Positions 7,890-17,149 are shown, numbered from the stretch's first letter. The stretch is DNA of 64,000 bases from Janthinobacterium sp. 64 (GCF_002813325.1 NZ_PHUG01000001.1:1550001-1614000), one strand, 5' to 3'. Notes: generated by a model not told the origin, from the letters alone. Numbers and translations: made by a program.

Positions 7890-9521
7890 ATGGCAATATT
7901 TTCGACAATATCATTGATGCAACTTCATGATCCGCTTATGCATGCAGTAAAAGAAGCAGCACATACCGACGCCGTCACGGCGCAGTCCGAGGTCTTGAGC
8001 AAGCACAAGCGACCCGTGATCGTCTGGGCCAGCATCGCCTTCTTTTGCATGTGCGCCATGCTGCTTGGCATGACTGTCTGGATCGTCTGGTCTTCGCATA
8101 CGGTCCGCCTGCGCGAGGCCAGCACGGCGACGGAAAACATGGCGCGCGCCCTGGCGACGCAAGCGTACATGGAACTGGAAATCGCCGATGCGATGCTGGA
8201 AGATATTGCCGAACACGTCCGCAACGAAGGCAATAATGATGCTACCGGCGAGCGGCTGCAATCGCATCTGCAGCAGCTATCGAAAAATATCGCGGAAATT
8301 GCCGGCGTCTTCATTTTCGACAGCCACGGAGACTGGCTGGCCAGCTCGTCCGGCGCCGGGCAGGACAGCAACAATGCGGACCGTGACTACTTTACGTATC
8401 ACAAGACGCATGCGCAACTGGGCAGCCGTATCAGCGCGCCCGTGCGCAGCAAATCGAGCGGGCAATGGGTCTTGCCCGTCTCGCGCCGGGTGGAATTGGC
8501 GGACGGCTCGTTTGCCGGCGTGGTGCTGGTCACCCTGGGACTTGCCTCCTTCGAACGCATCTACGATAACCTCAACCTCGGCAAGACGGGCACGGCCTTC
8601 TTTGCCCTCGACGACGGCACCTTGATCTACCGCCGGCCATTCCAGCCTGGCGTCATCGGCATGGATATTTCTTCGGGCGCACTCTTGCGCACCTACCGCG
8701 AAAAAGGGCCTGTGGGCACGGCCATGATGACGGCGAAGGTGGACGAAATCGAACGGCTGTACAGCTATCGCCACCTGCAGCGCTTTCCCGTCATCGTGGC
8801 GGCGGGGCTATCGGAGGAAGATATTTTTGCCGAGTGGCAACGCGTGAGCATGCAAATCGTGCTGGCGTCACTGGTCGCGGGCGCGGCACTGATCTACCTG
8901 TTCCGCAAGTTGATGCGCCAGATTGCCATACGCGACCGTATCGAGGCGAGCCTGCGCTCGGCCAGTACACAATTGCAGCGCGCCAATGCGGACCTGGCGG
9001 CGCGGGCGGCGCAAGACGGCTTGACGGGACTGGCCAACCGCCGCTGTTTCGATGAAACCCTGGCGCATGAACTCAAGCGCGCCCAGCGCAGCGGGCACGA
9101 AGTGTCGCTGATCATGCTCGACGTGGATTTCTTCAAGAAATTCAACGACCAGTATGGCCACGTGGCGGGCGATGTATGCCTGCAGGCAGTTTCCGGCGCC
9201 GTGGCGCGCAGCGTCGGCCGGGCCGAAGACCTGGCGGCGCGCTACGGCGGCGAAGAATTCGCCGTGATCATGCCCGGCACGGGCGCCGCGGGCGCCCTGG
9301 AGGTCGCGCAAGCCATCCGGGCAGCCGTGGAAGCGCTGCAGATTCCCCACGCGGCCAGCGCGAACGGCGTCGTGACCGTCAGCCTGGGCGCAGCCACAGT
9401 CCAGTCCGGCCAGGAGCATGGCACGGATAGCAGCGAGCTGATACGCCAGGCCGATGCCTTGCTGTACCAGTCGAAAAACACGGGCCGCAACCGCGTCAGC
9501 GGCGGCGTGCCAGCAGCATGA
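7890..9521 (+). CDS. Membrane diguanylate cyclase with periplasmic dCache sensor
   Basis: A 543-aa inner-membrane signalling enzyme that makes c-di-GMP. Order: cytosolic N-tail, membrane helix about 43-67 (SIAFFCMCAMLLGMTVWIVW), a dCache-type periplasmic sensor about 75-320, second helix about 322-345, short coiled linker, and a GGDEF domain about 372-535. The active-site loop is RYGGEEFAV (GGEEF, a functional variant) near residue 452. No clear ribosome binding site precedes the ATG at 7890; a start at 7917 is equally possible. Its stop overlaps the next gene's start (ATGA). Confidence 0.9.
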   Translation: MAIFSTISLMQLHDPLMHAVKEAAHTDAVTAQSEVLSKHKRPVIVWASIAFFCMCAMLLGMTVWIVWSSHTVRLREASTATENMARALATQAYMELEIADAMLEDIAEHVRNEGNNDATGERLQSHLQQLSKNIAEIAGVFIFDSHGDWLASSSGAGQDSNNADRDYFTYHKTHAQLGSRISAPVRSKSSGQWVLPVSRRVELADGSFAGVVLVTLGLASFERIYDNLNLGKTGTAFFALDDGTLIYRRPFQPGVIGMDISSGALLRTYREKGPVGTAMMTAKVDEIERLYSYRHLQRFPVIVAAGLSEEDIFAEWQRVSMQIVLASLVAGAALIYLFRKLMRQIAIRDRIEASLRSASTQLQRANADLAARAAQDGLTGLANRRCFDETLAHELKRAQRSGHEVSLIMLDVDFFKKFNDQYGHVAGDVCLQAVSGAVARSVGRAEDLAARYGGEEFAVIMPGTGAAGALEVAQAIRAAVEALQIPHAASANGVVTVSLGAATVQSGQEHGTDSSELIRQADALLYQSKNTGRNRVSGGVPAA

Positions 9522-10291
9522 GGCCGCCCATGTTCAGCAAAAGAATCGCCCTCACCATGCCGCTCTCCATCGGCGCACTGGCCATCTGGCTGGGTCTGAG
9601 CATGGGCGGCCGCTGGCTGGAAGCGGCCGGCTACGCCTTGCCGGGCGCCGCCGTCACTGGCCGTATCGGCCTGTCGTGGGCGCTGGCCGCCGTGTTCGCA
9701 CTGGCGCTGCTGCTGGCATCAAGCCGGCGCCGCGCAGCGGGCTTGTGTGCGCCGCAGCCATGGAAAACCACGTGGCTGGTCTTGCCACCGCTGCTGTATG
9801 CCTTGCTGATGTTGCTGCTGGCCTGGGCGGGCGGCTGGCCACAGCCGCGCGTGCTGCTGATCGTGGCGTGCAATGCGGCGCTGGTGGCCATCTCGGAAGA
9901 ACTGATGTTCCGCGCCATCTTGCTGCAGGGCATGCTGGACCGCTACGCCGTCTGGCCCGCCGTCCTGATGTCATCGGCGCTGTTCGGCCTGGCCCACTTG
10001 GCCAACGGCCTGGCTACGGGCGACGTCAGCGGCGCCCTGTGGCAAGCCGTCGCCGCCACCCTGCAGGGCATCGGCTATGCGGCCATTCGCCTGCGCACCC
10101 GGTCGGTATGGCCCATGGTGCTCGTGCATGGCCTGTGGGACTACGCGCTGGTGACGGCCACCTTGCCGAACCCGGCCGAAGATGGCGCGTCCATCCTGCC
10201 GACTATCGCGCTGCTGGCCGTGCTGCCCCTGTGCCTGTATGGCGTCTACCTGCTGCGCCCCAGCCAGAGGGCGGGCTTGTTGCAAGCATAA
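9518..10291 (+). CDS. CPBP-family (CAAX/Abi) intramembrane metalloprotease
   Basis: A 257-aa polytopic membrane protein with six to seven hydrophobic segments. The CPBP motifs are present: EELMFRAILLQG (EExxxR) near residue 128, LFGLAHLANG (second-motif His) and a late VHGLWDY His. This family includes CAAX prenyl endopeptidases and bacteriocin-immunity-type proteases; the target is unknown. The ATG at 9518 overlaps the diguanylate cyclase stop; an alternative ATG at 9530 exists. The two genes are likely one operon. Confidence 0.87.
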   Translation: MRPPMFSKRIALTMPLSIGALAIWLGLSMGGRWLEAAGYALPGAAVTGRIGLSWALAAVFALALLLASSRRRAAGLCAPQPWKTTWLVLPPLLYALLMLLLAWAGGWPQPRVLLIVACNAALVAISEELMFRAILLQGMLDRYAVWPAVLMSSALFGLAHLANGLATGDVSGALWQAVAATLQGIGYAAIRLRTRSVWPMVLVHGLWDYALVTATLPNPAEDGASILPTIALLAVLPLCLYGVYLLRPSQRAGLLQA

Positions 10292-10300
10292 GGAATCCAC

Positions 10301-10960
10301 ATGGCTTTTTTTTCACGTGACTACGAAGTATTCCTGCTGCTGGCCGCGCCCGATGCGGCGCCGCTGTGGCAGGCGGCGCAATGGACGCCGTTTGCCGCCG
10401 GCCTCGATGGCCTGATCGCGCAAGCGCGGGGCAAGGCCGGCGTGCGCAGCCATCAATACAATCCCAAGGGCAAGTCGATTGCGTTTGGTCGCCTGGGCTG
10501 GAACGCCACATCGCACGCGAAGTGGACGCACACGGCGGAAACGACCGAGGCCCGTTTCATGAGCCTGGAAGCGTGGGCGCCCACCTGGACCGTCTGCGAA
10601 AAAGACGACCAGGCGCCCGATGTGTTCCTTGCCCTGGCCAATGAATCGCTGCTGGGACTGGCAGGCAAGCCCTTGCAGTTCAGCCAGCGCCTGGTGTGCG
10701 CCATCGCCACGGACATGGGCCCGGAGGCGGCCGCCACCTTGCAGGCTGCGCTGGCGCAACTGGCAGCGCGGCAAGACGCCGTCGTCTTCGCCCGCACGCA
10801 TCGCCAGTGGGGCCGCGCCTCGGCGTATGGCGGTTTCACGGCCGCCATCCAGGACATGCTGATCGGCGGCCTGTTCCGGCAGGACGACCCGCATGCGCGG
10901 CCCCTCGATGACGCCGCGTTCCGCGAGCCATGGGAAAGGCTGGCGCCAGCCTCCGCTTAA
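10301..10960 (+). CDS. Hypothetical protein
   Basis: A 219-aa soluble protein without signal peptide or membrane segment. It begins 9 bases after the CPBP protease stop, with an AAGGAA ribosome binding site, so it is probably co-transcribed. It has Trp-rich stretches (RLGWNATSHAKWTHTAE and SLEAWAPTWTVCEKDD), but I recognise no family. Its stop overlaps the stop of the convergent lactate dehydrogenase gene. Function unknown. Confidence 0.65.
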   Translation: MAFFSRDYEVFLLLAAPDAAPLWQAAQWTPFAAGLDGLIAQARGKAGVRSHQYNPKGKSIAFGRLGWNATSHAKWTHTAETTEARFMSLEAWAPTWTVCEKDDQAPDVFLALANESLLGLAGKPLQFSQRLVCAIATDMGPEAAATLQAALAQLAARQDAVVFARTHRQWGRASAYGGFTAAIQDMLIGGLFRQDDPHARPLDDAAFREPWERLAPASA

Positions 10961-12102
10961 AACGTCCCCGGCAGCAAAATCTTCTTGTCTACCTGCTGCA
11001 GGTCGCGCAAGCCGCAAAAGGCCATCGTCAGGTCCAGTTCATTGCGGATGATGTCCAGGCACTTGGTCACGCCCGGGCCGCCCATGGCGCCCAGGCCGTA
11101 TAAAAACGGGCGGCCGATGTAGACGCCCTTTGCGCCCAGGGCCACGGCCTTGATCACGTCCTGGCCCGAGCGGATGCCGCCATCCATGTGCACTTCGATC
11201 TGGCTGCCGACGGCGTCGACGATGGCGGGCAAGGCTTCGATCGACGATTGCGCGCCGTCGAGCTGGCGCCCGCCGTGGTTCGAGACGATCAGCGCGTCGG
11301 CGCCACTGTTGACGGCCAGGCGCGCGTCTTCCGGGTCCATGATGCCTTTGATGATGAGTTTTCCGCCCCAGCGCTGCTTGATCCATTCCACGTCCGCCCA
11401 CGACAGGCTCAGGTCGAACTGCTGCTGCGTCCAGGCCGACAGCGACGACATGTCGGAGACGGACGTGGCGTGGCCAACGATGTTGCCGAAGCCACGCCGT
11501 TTCGTGCCCAGCATGCCCGCCACCCAGCGCGGCTTGGTGGCCATGTTGAGGATATTCGGAATCGTCAGCTTCGGCGGCGCCGACAGGCCGTTGCGCAAGT
11601 CCTTGTGGCGCTGGCCCAGCACCTGCAAGTCCAGGGTCAATACCAGCGCGCCGCACTTGGCCGCCTTGGCGCGGTCGATCAGGCGGTTGATGAATTCGCG
11701 GTCTTTCATCACGTACAGCTGGAACCAGAATGGTTTCGTCGTGTTCGCCGCCACGTCTTCGATCGAGCAAATGCTCATGGTCGACAAGGTGAACGGCACG
11801 CCGAAGCGCTCCGCCGCCTGGGCCGCGAGGATTTCGCCATCGGCATGCTGCATGCCCGTCAAGCCCGTGGGCGACAGGGCCACCGGCATGGACACCACCT
11901 GTCCGACCATGGACGAGGCCAGGCTGCGGTTTTCCAGGTTGACGGCCACGCGCTGGCGGAACTTGATCTTGGCGAAATCGCTGTTGTTGGCGCGGTACGT
12001 CGATTCCGTCCAGGAACCGGAATCGGCGTAGTCGTAAAACATGCGCGGCACCCGTTTCTGGGCCAGCACGCGCAAGTCTTCGATGCAGGTGATGATACTC
12101 AT
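10957..12102 (-). CDS. lldD: FMN-dependent L-lactate dehydrogenase / alpha-hydroxy-acid oxidase
   Basis: A 381-aa membrane-associated flavoenzyme of the glycolate oxidase / flavocytochrome b2 family that oxidises L-lactate (or a similar 2-hydroxyacid) to the 2-oxoacid. Active-site residues are seen in order: Tyr in MFYDYADSG, Tyr in QLYVMKD, Lys in IIKGIM, and His and Arg in SNHGGRQLDG; the phosphate-binding DGGIRSG and GRPFLYG segments follow. Length is normal. The ATG at 12102 is preceded by GAGGAAACGC. No lactate permease or LldR is adjacent, so the gene symbol rests on homology only. The PhyH dioxygenase gene lies 82 bp upstream on the same strand. Confidence 0.88.
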   Translation of the reverse strand: MSIITCIEDLRVLAQKRVPRMFYDYADSGSWTESTYRANNSDFAKIKFRQRVAVNLENRSLASSMVGQVVSMPVALSPTGLTGMQHADGEILAAQAAERFGVPFTLSTMSICSIEDVAANTTKPFWFQLYVMKDREFINRLIDRAKAAKCGALVLTLDLQVLGQRHKDLRNGLSAPPKLTIPNILNMATKPRWVAGMLGTKRRGFGNIVGHATSVSDMSSLSAWTQQQFDLSLSWADVEWIKQRWGGKLIIKGIMDPEDARLAVNSGADALIVSNHGGRQLDGAQSSIEALPAIVDAVGSQIEVHMDGGIRSGQDVIKAVALGAKGVYIGRPFLYGLGAMGGPGVTKCLDIIRNELDLTMAFCGLRDLQQVDKKILLPGTF

Positions 12103-12184
12103 GCGTTTCCTCGGTCGATGGCAAGTCGGACCATGATCGTGCATTTACCCGCAATTGTCTATCCGGCAGGCAATGCCGCCACAC

Positions 12185-13141
12185 TTACCAGCCGCGCGCG
12201 CCGAGGATTTTCTCGCCCAGTTCAGTCAAACGCGCCTGCGGATAGCGCAGCTTTTCCTTCTCCTCGGGGTCGCCGGGAAACGCATAGCCTTGCGGCGCGC
12301 TGCGCTCGCGCCAGCTTTGCACGCGCCAGTCGCGCAGGGATCGATTGTCTTCCTGGGCTGGCGTGAAGGAAATGTATTGCGCCAAACGTACCTGGTCCTC
12401 CGACGTGTTCGGGCGGATGCCGTGCGCCAGCAGGCTGTTGAAGATCAACAACTCGCCTTTCTTCATGGCGATGAATTCCATCGGGTACGGCACCGTCGCC
12501 AGGTCCGGCTGCCACGGGTTGCGGTCCAGCGGCACGCTCTTGCGCCACGCCAGCAAGTTGTTGAACAGTTCCGGATAGCATTGAAAACCGCCGCTCTCGG
12601 GTGACGTATCGGACAAGGCCAGCACGCCCTGCACGTTGACGGGCAGCGGGTCGAGCGTGGTGTCGGCATCCCAGTGGATGAAGCCGCCAAACTTGCGCTT
12701 GCCATGGTTCGGCGTGTTCAGGTTGGCGCGGTCGATCGTCACCCACAAATCCTGGCGGTCCCAGATGTCGACGAAGGCATCGTAGACGCGCTGGGTCTGG
12801 CGGTTATCCCACAGGGTCTGGTGGTGGTAGGCCTCGACCATGCCGGAGCCGTTGAGTTCTTTCATCGCATGGTCGCGCAATTGCTCCCGGTTCCAGGTGG
12901 AGGCATCATACTGATCCAATCCTTGGAATTCCCACAAAAAATCGCTGGTGCGCCGTACCTGCTCGGCAGACACGGCATCCTTGACGATGACGTAGCCATA
13001 AGTTTGCCAATGCAAGAAGTCGCTGTCGGACAGCACGCGCAGCGGCAGCTGTTTTTGAATGTCGCGCAACTGGGTCTGTTCCGTGTAGGCCACGGACGGG
13101 TTGCCGGGACGGTCTTCGCCGTATTGATATCGGTCTTGCAT
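12185..13141 (-). CDS. Phytanoyl-CoA dioxygenase (PhyH) family Fe(II)/2-oxoglutarate oxygenase
   Basis: A 318-aa non-heme iron oxygenase. The metal-binding facial triad is visible as HWDAD (HxD) in GGFIHWDADTTL and the distal His in LLAHGIRPN, with the 2-oxoglutarate-binding Arg probably in that segment. The substrate is unknown; members hydroxylate small molecules and lipids. The start at 13141 has a strong AGGAG ribosome binding site 8 nt upstream; an upstream in-frame ATG at 13192 is less likely. The gene is divergent from an AraC regulator (start 13257), which likely controls it, and may be co-transcribed with the downstream lactate dehydrogenase gene. Confidence 0.85.
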   Translation of the reverse strand: MQDRYQYGEDRPGNPSVAYTEQTQLRDIQKQLPLRVLSDSDFLHWQTYGYVIVKDAVSAEQVRRTSDFLWEFQGLDQYDASTWNREQLRDHAMKELNGSGMVEAYHHQTLWDNRQTQRVYDAFVDIWDRQDLWVTIDRANLNTPNHGKRKFGGFIHWDADTTLDPLPVNVQGVLALSDTSPESGGFQCYPELFNNLLAWRKSVPLDRNPWQPDLATVPYPMEFIAMKKGELLIFNSLLAHGIRPNTSEDQVRLAQYISFTPAQEDNRSLRDWRVQSWRERSAPQGYAFPGDPEEKEKLRYPQARLTELGEKILGARGW

Positions 13142-13256
13142 CGCTGTCTCCTGTGTTGGTGTGAGACAGATTGTGCGATGGCATGGCGCCATGAAATGCG
13201 CGCTGAGCGGCCAATACTGATACTATCCTGACTATTCATACGTTTCAAACGTCACG

Positions 13257-14129
13257 ATGACGCCTTTATTTGAACAAGTCACGATACCGACGGGCCACTC
13301 CTGGGGCTTGCTGTGGCGCGAACTCGACACCATTCCCTTCATCTGGCATTACCACCCGCAATTCGAGCTGACCCTGACCGTCAATGCGCGGGGGCAACGC
13401 TACATCGGCGACCACCTGGGCGACTTCGAGCCGGGCGACCTGGTGCTGCTGGGGCCGAATTTGCCACACACGTGGTCGGCCAGCGAGCGCATCGACGGCG
13501 CGCAGCCGATGCTGGCCGTCGTCGTCTGGTTTGCATTGGAATGGGTGGAGCAGCTGGCGGCCTGTTTTCCCGAGTTGCAGAGCTTGCGGCAACTGGCGGC
13601 CCGCGCCGGCCCTGCCCTGCATTTTTCAGCGGAGACGAGCGCGCGCAGCGCAGATAAACTGCTGCAACTGCATGCCCTGCCCGTGCCGCAGCGCTTGCCG
13701 CTGCTGCTCGATGTGCTGCTGGACCTGGCGGGAGATACGGGGGCGCGGCCGCTGGCGTCGATGGCGCAGGCGCTGCTGCCCGATGGGCAGCACAAGCGCA
13801 TGGCTATCGTGTTCGATTTCATGCACGCGCATTTCCGGGAAGAGATCGCGCTGGAAACCCTGGCGCAGCGGGCGGCCCTGTCGCTGGGCGCCTTCCACCG
13901 CTGTTTCAAGCGCCACGCGCATTGCACGCCGGGCGAGTACCTGGCGCGGCTGCGCATCGGCCGCGCCTGCCAACAGCTGATCGAGAGCGATCTGGCCATC
14001 GCCGTCATCGCGCAAGAGGCGGGCTACCGCAACCTTGCGCATTTCAACCGCCAGTTCCGCGCCGCCAGGCAAGTCACGCCGCGCGCATTCCGCCGGCAAT
14101 ACCGGCATGCCAGCAGAGTGGCGCCATAA
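13257..14129 (+). CDS. AraC-family transcriptional regulator with N-terminal cupin
   Basis: A 290-aa regulator. The N-terminal half (about 15-110) is a cupin-like sensor with FIWHYHPQFELTL and GDLVLLGPNLPHTW; the C-terminal 100 residues form the double helix-turn-helix of AraC, with ETLAQRAALSLGAFHRCFKR and IAVIAQEAGYRNLAHFNRQF. It is divergent from the PhyH dioxygenase gene across 115 bp and is the obvious candidate regulator. The ligand is unknown. Confidence 0.9.
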   Translation: MTPLFEQVTIPTGHSWGLLWRELDTIPFIWHYHPQFELTLTVNARGQRYIGDHLGDFEPGDLVLLGPNLPHTWSASERIDGAQPMLAVVVWFALEWVEQLAACFPELQSLRQLAARAGPALHFSAETSARSADKLLQLHALPVPQRLPLLLDVLLDLAGDTGARPLASMAQALLPDGQHKRMAIVFDFMHAHFREEIALETLAQRAALSLGAFHRCFKRHAHCTPGEYLARLRIGRACQQLIESDLAIAVIAQEAGYRNLAHFNRQFRAARQVTPRAFRRQYRHASRVAP

Positions 14130-14144
14130 AGCGTCCGGACAACG

Positions 14145-14177
14145 AAAAAGGGGATCAGATTTTACAATCTGACCCCC
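14145..14177 (-). terminator. Rho-independent terminator of the solitary tRNA-Arg gene
   Basis: On the minus strand, 7 nt after the tRNA CCA end, there is a hairpin GGGGGTCAGATT-GTAA-AATCTGATCCCC followed by TTTTT (14149-14145). It also lies just beyond the stop of the convergent AraC gene but lacks a T tract on that strand. Confidence 0.8.
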
Positions 14178-14184
14178 GATATTC

Positions 14185-14261
14185 TGGTGCGGCTGGCAGG
14201 AATTGAACCCACGACCCCTTGGTTCGTAGCCAAGTACTCTATCCAGCTGAGCTACAGCCGC
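14185..14261 (-). tRNA. tRNA-Arg (anticodon ACG)
   Basis: A 77-nt cloverleaf with acceptor stem GCGGCTG pairing with CAGCCGC, D-arm GCTCAGCTGGATAGAGT, anticodon stem CTTGG/CCAAG with loop CTACGAA (anticodon ACG), T-loop GGTTCAATTCC, and an encoded CCA end. It is identical to the three tandem copies at 16824-17226, but has its own promoter and terminator. Confidence 0.97.
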
Positions 14262-14271
14262 CTAAGACAAG

Positions 14272-14299
14272 ATTATAGCAGGGCTTTGCGGAATGGCAA
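14272..14299 (-). promoter_or_regulatory. Sigma-70 promoter of the solitary tRNA-Arg gene
   Basis: On the minus strand: -35 TTGCCA (14294-14299), 16-nt spacer, perfect -10 TATAAT (14272-14277), 10 nt before the mature 5' end of the tRNA at 14261. Confidence 0.75.
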
Positions 14300-14533
14300 A
14301 GGGCGTGGCGGCACTATTTCACAATTGACGGCCTCCTCCTGTTTTTCAGGGGCCGACCCGGCCCGATCACTTGCATCTTTAATCATGTTTATTTTCTGAC
14401 TGCGGCGCAAAACCGACAAGCTTGTTTCTTCTTAGTCATTATCAATGCATCCATGAAAAATAAATTGCAATTCATGGCAAATTTTGAGAATGTTTACTGG
14501 CAGTAATTCCAAAAAAAATACCAAGGGGATGTC

Positions 14534-16690
14534 ATGAAAATAAACTTGCCTAAATTGCCGCTGGCTGCCGCCTGCGCCGCCACCTTCATGCTGGCCGCCT
14601 GTGGTGGCGGCAGCAGCAGCAGCAGCAGCCCCGCCGACCCGGCGCCACCCTTCGTGCCCGTCGTACCGGCGCCGGCAACGACGGTCAGCGGCACGGCCGC
14701 CGTCGGCGCGCCCATCACGGGCAGCGTCGTGGCCATCGATAGCAAGGGCAAAGTGTCGGTAGCGGTCAACACCGGCGCCGGTGGCGCCTTTACGGTCGAC
14801 GTGGCCGGCATGACGGCGCCGTTTTTCCTCAGCATCACCGGCACGTCCGGCGGCAAGCAAGTGACGCTCAATTCCATCGCCACCGCAGCGGGGCAAACCG
14901 TCAACATCACGCCGCTGACCGACCTGATCGTCTCCGCGGCGTCGGGCCAGCCCGGCGGCACGGCCCTGGCCACCGTCTGCGCCCCCGTCGCCAATGCGGT
15001 CTCGACCGCCTGCACGGCGGCGCTGGCTACTGCCGCGACCCAGCAACGGCTCGATGCGGCCGTGGCCGCCGTCGTCGCCATGATCAAACCGATTAATACC
15101 GGCAATACCAATCCGCTGACAGGCGCCTTTGTTGCCAACGGCACGGGCATGGATGCCGTGCTGGACCAGATCCTCGTCGCGCCCGCGGAAGCGCAAGGCG
15201 CCATGGCCACCGTCACCCTGATCGCCACCAACAGCGCGCTGGGCAGCGTGACCTTGCCCGCCACCGCCGGCGGCGCGCCGACGATACCGGCAGCGACGCC
15301 GCCATCGGATGCCGATCTGACCAAGGCGAGCGCCGCAGCCAGTGTCTTGCCGGAAATCCGCGCCTGCATGGCCTCGCTCAGCGCGCTGTATCCGAAGACG
15401 GGCTTCACCGTGCCGTCAACGGCGGCCGTGTTGCCGTTCATCGACAGCTCCTTCAATTTGGGGACAGGCGTGGGCCAGGCGGACATCCTGTCCGCCCTGA
15501 CCAGCCCGGACCAGGCCGCCCATGCGGGGCTGATGATCGAAGCACTGGGCTTGTCCAGCGTCAACATGCAACCCTTGAGCACGGATGAAATTGCCACGCT
15601 GACGTCCTCGTCCAGCACCTCGACAACGCGCGTCGCGGACTTCATCGGCAATCGCCTTGGCGCGGGAGCGACGGCCATCACCTTTACGGCAGGCAAACCG
15701 AGCAGTGCATGGGTGCAGTTGCGCATCGGTGGCGACGCGGGCATGCTCAACTGGAAACTGGTGAAGACCAGCGACACCAGTGCCTGCCCTGGCGGCTGGA
15801 AACTGGCCGGCAGCGGCCACCTGGACATGCACATGAATGCACGCATCGAGCGCAGTGTCGACGGCGCGGGCACGGCCAGTTTTGCGCGCGAATGGGCCGT
15901 GCACGTGGAACTCGACACCGTGCTGCAGGAGAATCCCGCCATCAACAAGATCGATGTGCGGGGACCGGGCCTGACGACGTTCGGCGACTTCCAGATACCG
16001 GGCACGGCCGGCAGCAAACTGCAGCTGATCCTGCCAGCGACCGGCTACACGCATATGCGGGTGGCCGACAGCAATGGCGCCGCCAGCGCTTTCTACAATA
16101 ATGCGGAAGCCATTCAAAGTTGCCAGGACCTGGCCGGCCTGCCCGCCAACACGCCGGGCCTGGGCGCCGGCACGGCCTGCATCGACGAGACGAAAGTCGC
16201 GCCGGGCAAGGTGTATGTCTGGACCCTGAAAACGCCGAATGGCCCCGTCAGCGCCTTCCCGTTCCAGATCAATGCCGTGCCGCTGTCGAAAGCCTTTGCC
16301 AGGGCCAACCAGGCCAGCCTGTTCGCCACGCTCACCGGCATCACGCCGGCGAAACTGTCGTCGCTCCCGGCCGCTACGCTGCTGGACGGCGCGGTGACCT
16401 TCAGCTACACGCAGTCTGCCACCTACGGCTCGAAAATGGATAATTGCGGCCTGCACTTGTTCAATGGCGCCACTACGGTGCTGAATGCGGAACAAAATGC
16501 GGTTGGACAAGAAACCTCGTGCACCTTCACGACCTCGGGCCTGAATTCCCTGGCATCGAATGTGCCGGACCCGACGCAATCGGGCGCTTCGCTGTTCAAG
16601 TTCACGGGCCCCGTGACGAATGGCGGACTGTGGCTGACCACCATCGTCCTGGGTAACCAGGCTTCCTCGGGCCAGCCTTATCCGAATTGA
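14534..16690 (+). CDS. Large surface/periplasmic lipoprotein of unknown function
   Basis: A 718-aa lipoprotein: signal peptide with lipobox FMLAACGGG (lipid Cys near residue 22) and a Ser/Pro-rich tether. Residues about 48-110 (VSGTAAVGAPITGSVVAIDS) look like a carboxypeptidase-regulatory / Ig-like beta domain as seen in many Oxalobacteraceae lipoproteins; the remaining 600 residues have no domain I recognise, though there are scattered Cys residues that could pair in the periplasm. AAGGGG lies 8 nt before the ATG. It sits alone between the solitary and tandem tRNA-Arg genes, on the opposite strand, behind an AT-rich region with a 7-bp inverted repeat (14451-14457 with 14471-14477). Confidence 0.8.
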   Translation: MKINLPKLPLAAACAATFMLAACGGGSSSSSSPADPAPPFVPVVPAPATTVSGTAAVGAPITGSVVAIDSKGKVSVAVNTGAGGAFTVDVAGMTAPFFLSITGTSGGKQVTLNSIATAAGQTVNITPLTDLIVSAASGQPGGTALATVCAPVANAVSTACTAALATAATQQRLDAAVAAVVAMIKPINTGNTNPLTGAFVANGTGMDAVLDQILVAPAEAQGAMATVTLIATNSALGSVTLPATAGGAPTIPAATPPSDADLTKASAAASVLPEIRACMASLSALYPKTGFTVPSTAAVLPFIDSSFNLGTGVGQADILSALTSPDQAAHAGLMIEALGLSSVNMQPLSTDEIATLTSSSSTSTTRVADFIGNRLGAGATAITFTAGKPSSAWVQLRIGGDAGMLNWKLVKTSDTSACPGGWKLAGSGHLDMHMNARIERSVDGAGTASFAREWAVHVELDTVLQENPAINKIDVRGPGLTTFGDFQIPGTAGSKLQLILPATGYTHMRVADSNGAASAFYNNAEAIQSCQDLAGLPANTPGLGAGTACIDETKVAPGKVYVWTLKTPNGPVSAFPFQINAVPLSKAFARANQASLFATLTGITPAKLSSLPAATLLDGAVTFSYTQSATYGSKMDNCGLHLFNGATTVLNAEQNAVGQETSCTFTTSGLNSLASNVPDPTQSGASLFKFTGPVTNGGLWLTTIVLGNQASSGQPYPN

Positions 16691-16772
16691 CGCCCCGTTG
16701 GCAGACTGACACGCGCCGCGCTGCCGGCGGCGCGTTTCAAGCGACAGTTTCAAGCGACAGTCTGGCTGGACG

Positions 16773-16808
16773 AAAAAAAACCCGGAAAGTTACCTTTCCG
16801 GGTTTTTT
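16773..16808. terminator. Bidirectional Rho-independent terminator
   Basis: AAAAAA-CCCGGAAAG-TTAC-CTTTCCGGG-TTTTTT forms a 9-bp GC-rich stem with A tract on one side and T tract on the other, so it works both for the lipoprotein gene (plus) and the three-gene tRNA-Arg transcript (minus). Confidence 0.9.
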
Positions 16809-16823
16809 CTGTACTGCTGATAC

Positions 16824-16900
16824 TGGTGCGGCTGGCAGGAATTGAACCCACGACCCCTTGGTTCGTAGCCAAGTACTCTATCCAGCTGAGCTACAGCCGC
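16824..16900 (-). tRNA. tRNA-Arg (anticodon ACG), tandem copy 3 (last in the transcript)
   Basis: The same 77-nt tRNA-Arg(ACG) sequence with encoded CCA as the copy at 14185. It is the promoter-distal gene of a three-copy transcript and is followed 15 nt later by the terminator at 16773-16808. Confidence 0.97.
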
Positions 16901-16990
16901 AAACTCTGACACACTTCGCCGGACGGCGCGAAGCTTGAAACTTTCATCAGAACGAAGCGAACTTCGTTCCGGCAAGGATACTGAAAATAC

Positions 16991-17067
16991 TGGTGCGGCT
17001 GGCAGGAATTGAACCCACGACCCCTTGGTTCGTAGCCAAGTACTCTATCCAGCTGAGCTACAGCCGC
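16991..17067 (-). tRNA. tRNA-Arg (anticodon ACG), tandem copy 2
   Basis: Identical 77-nt tRNA. The 90-nt spacer to the next copy (16901-16990) contains an 8-bp hairpin with a UUCG loop on the transcribed strand (16950-16969), possibly used in processing. Confidence 0.97.
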
Positions 17068-17149
17068 AAAACTTCTACAACATTCCATGAACAACATGGA
17101 GGTGAAACTTGTTACAACAAAACCAGGCAAAGTCTGATTTTCAGTATTC

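Noticed and set aside
14432..16753. Long minus-strand open frames opposite the lipoprotein gene
   Set aside because: The plus-strand frame has signal peptide, lipobox and ribosome binding site; the antisense frames have none of these.
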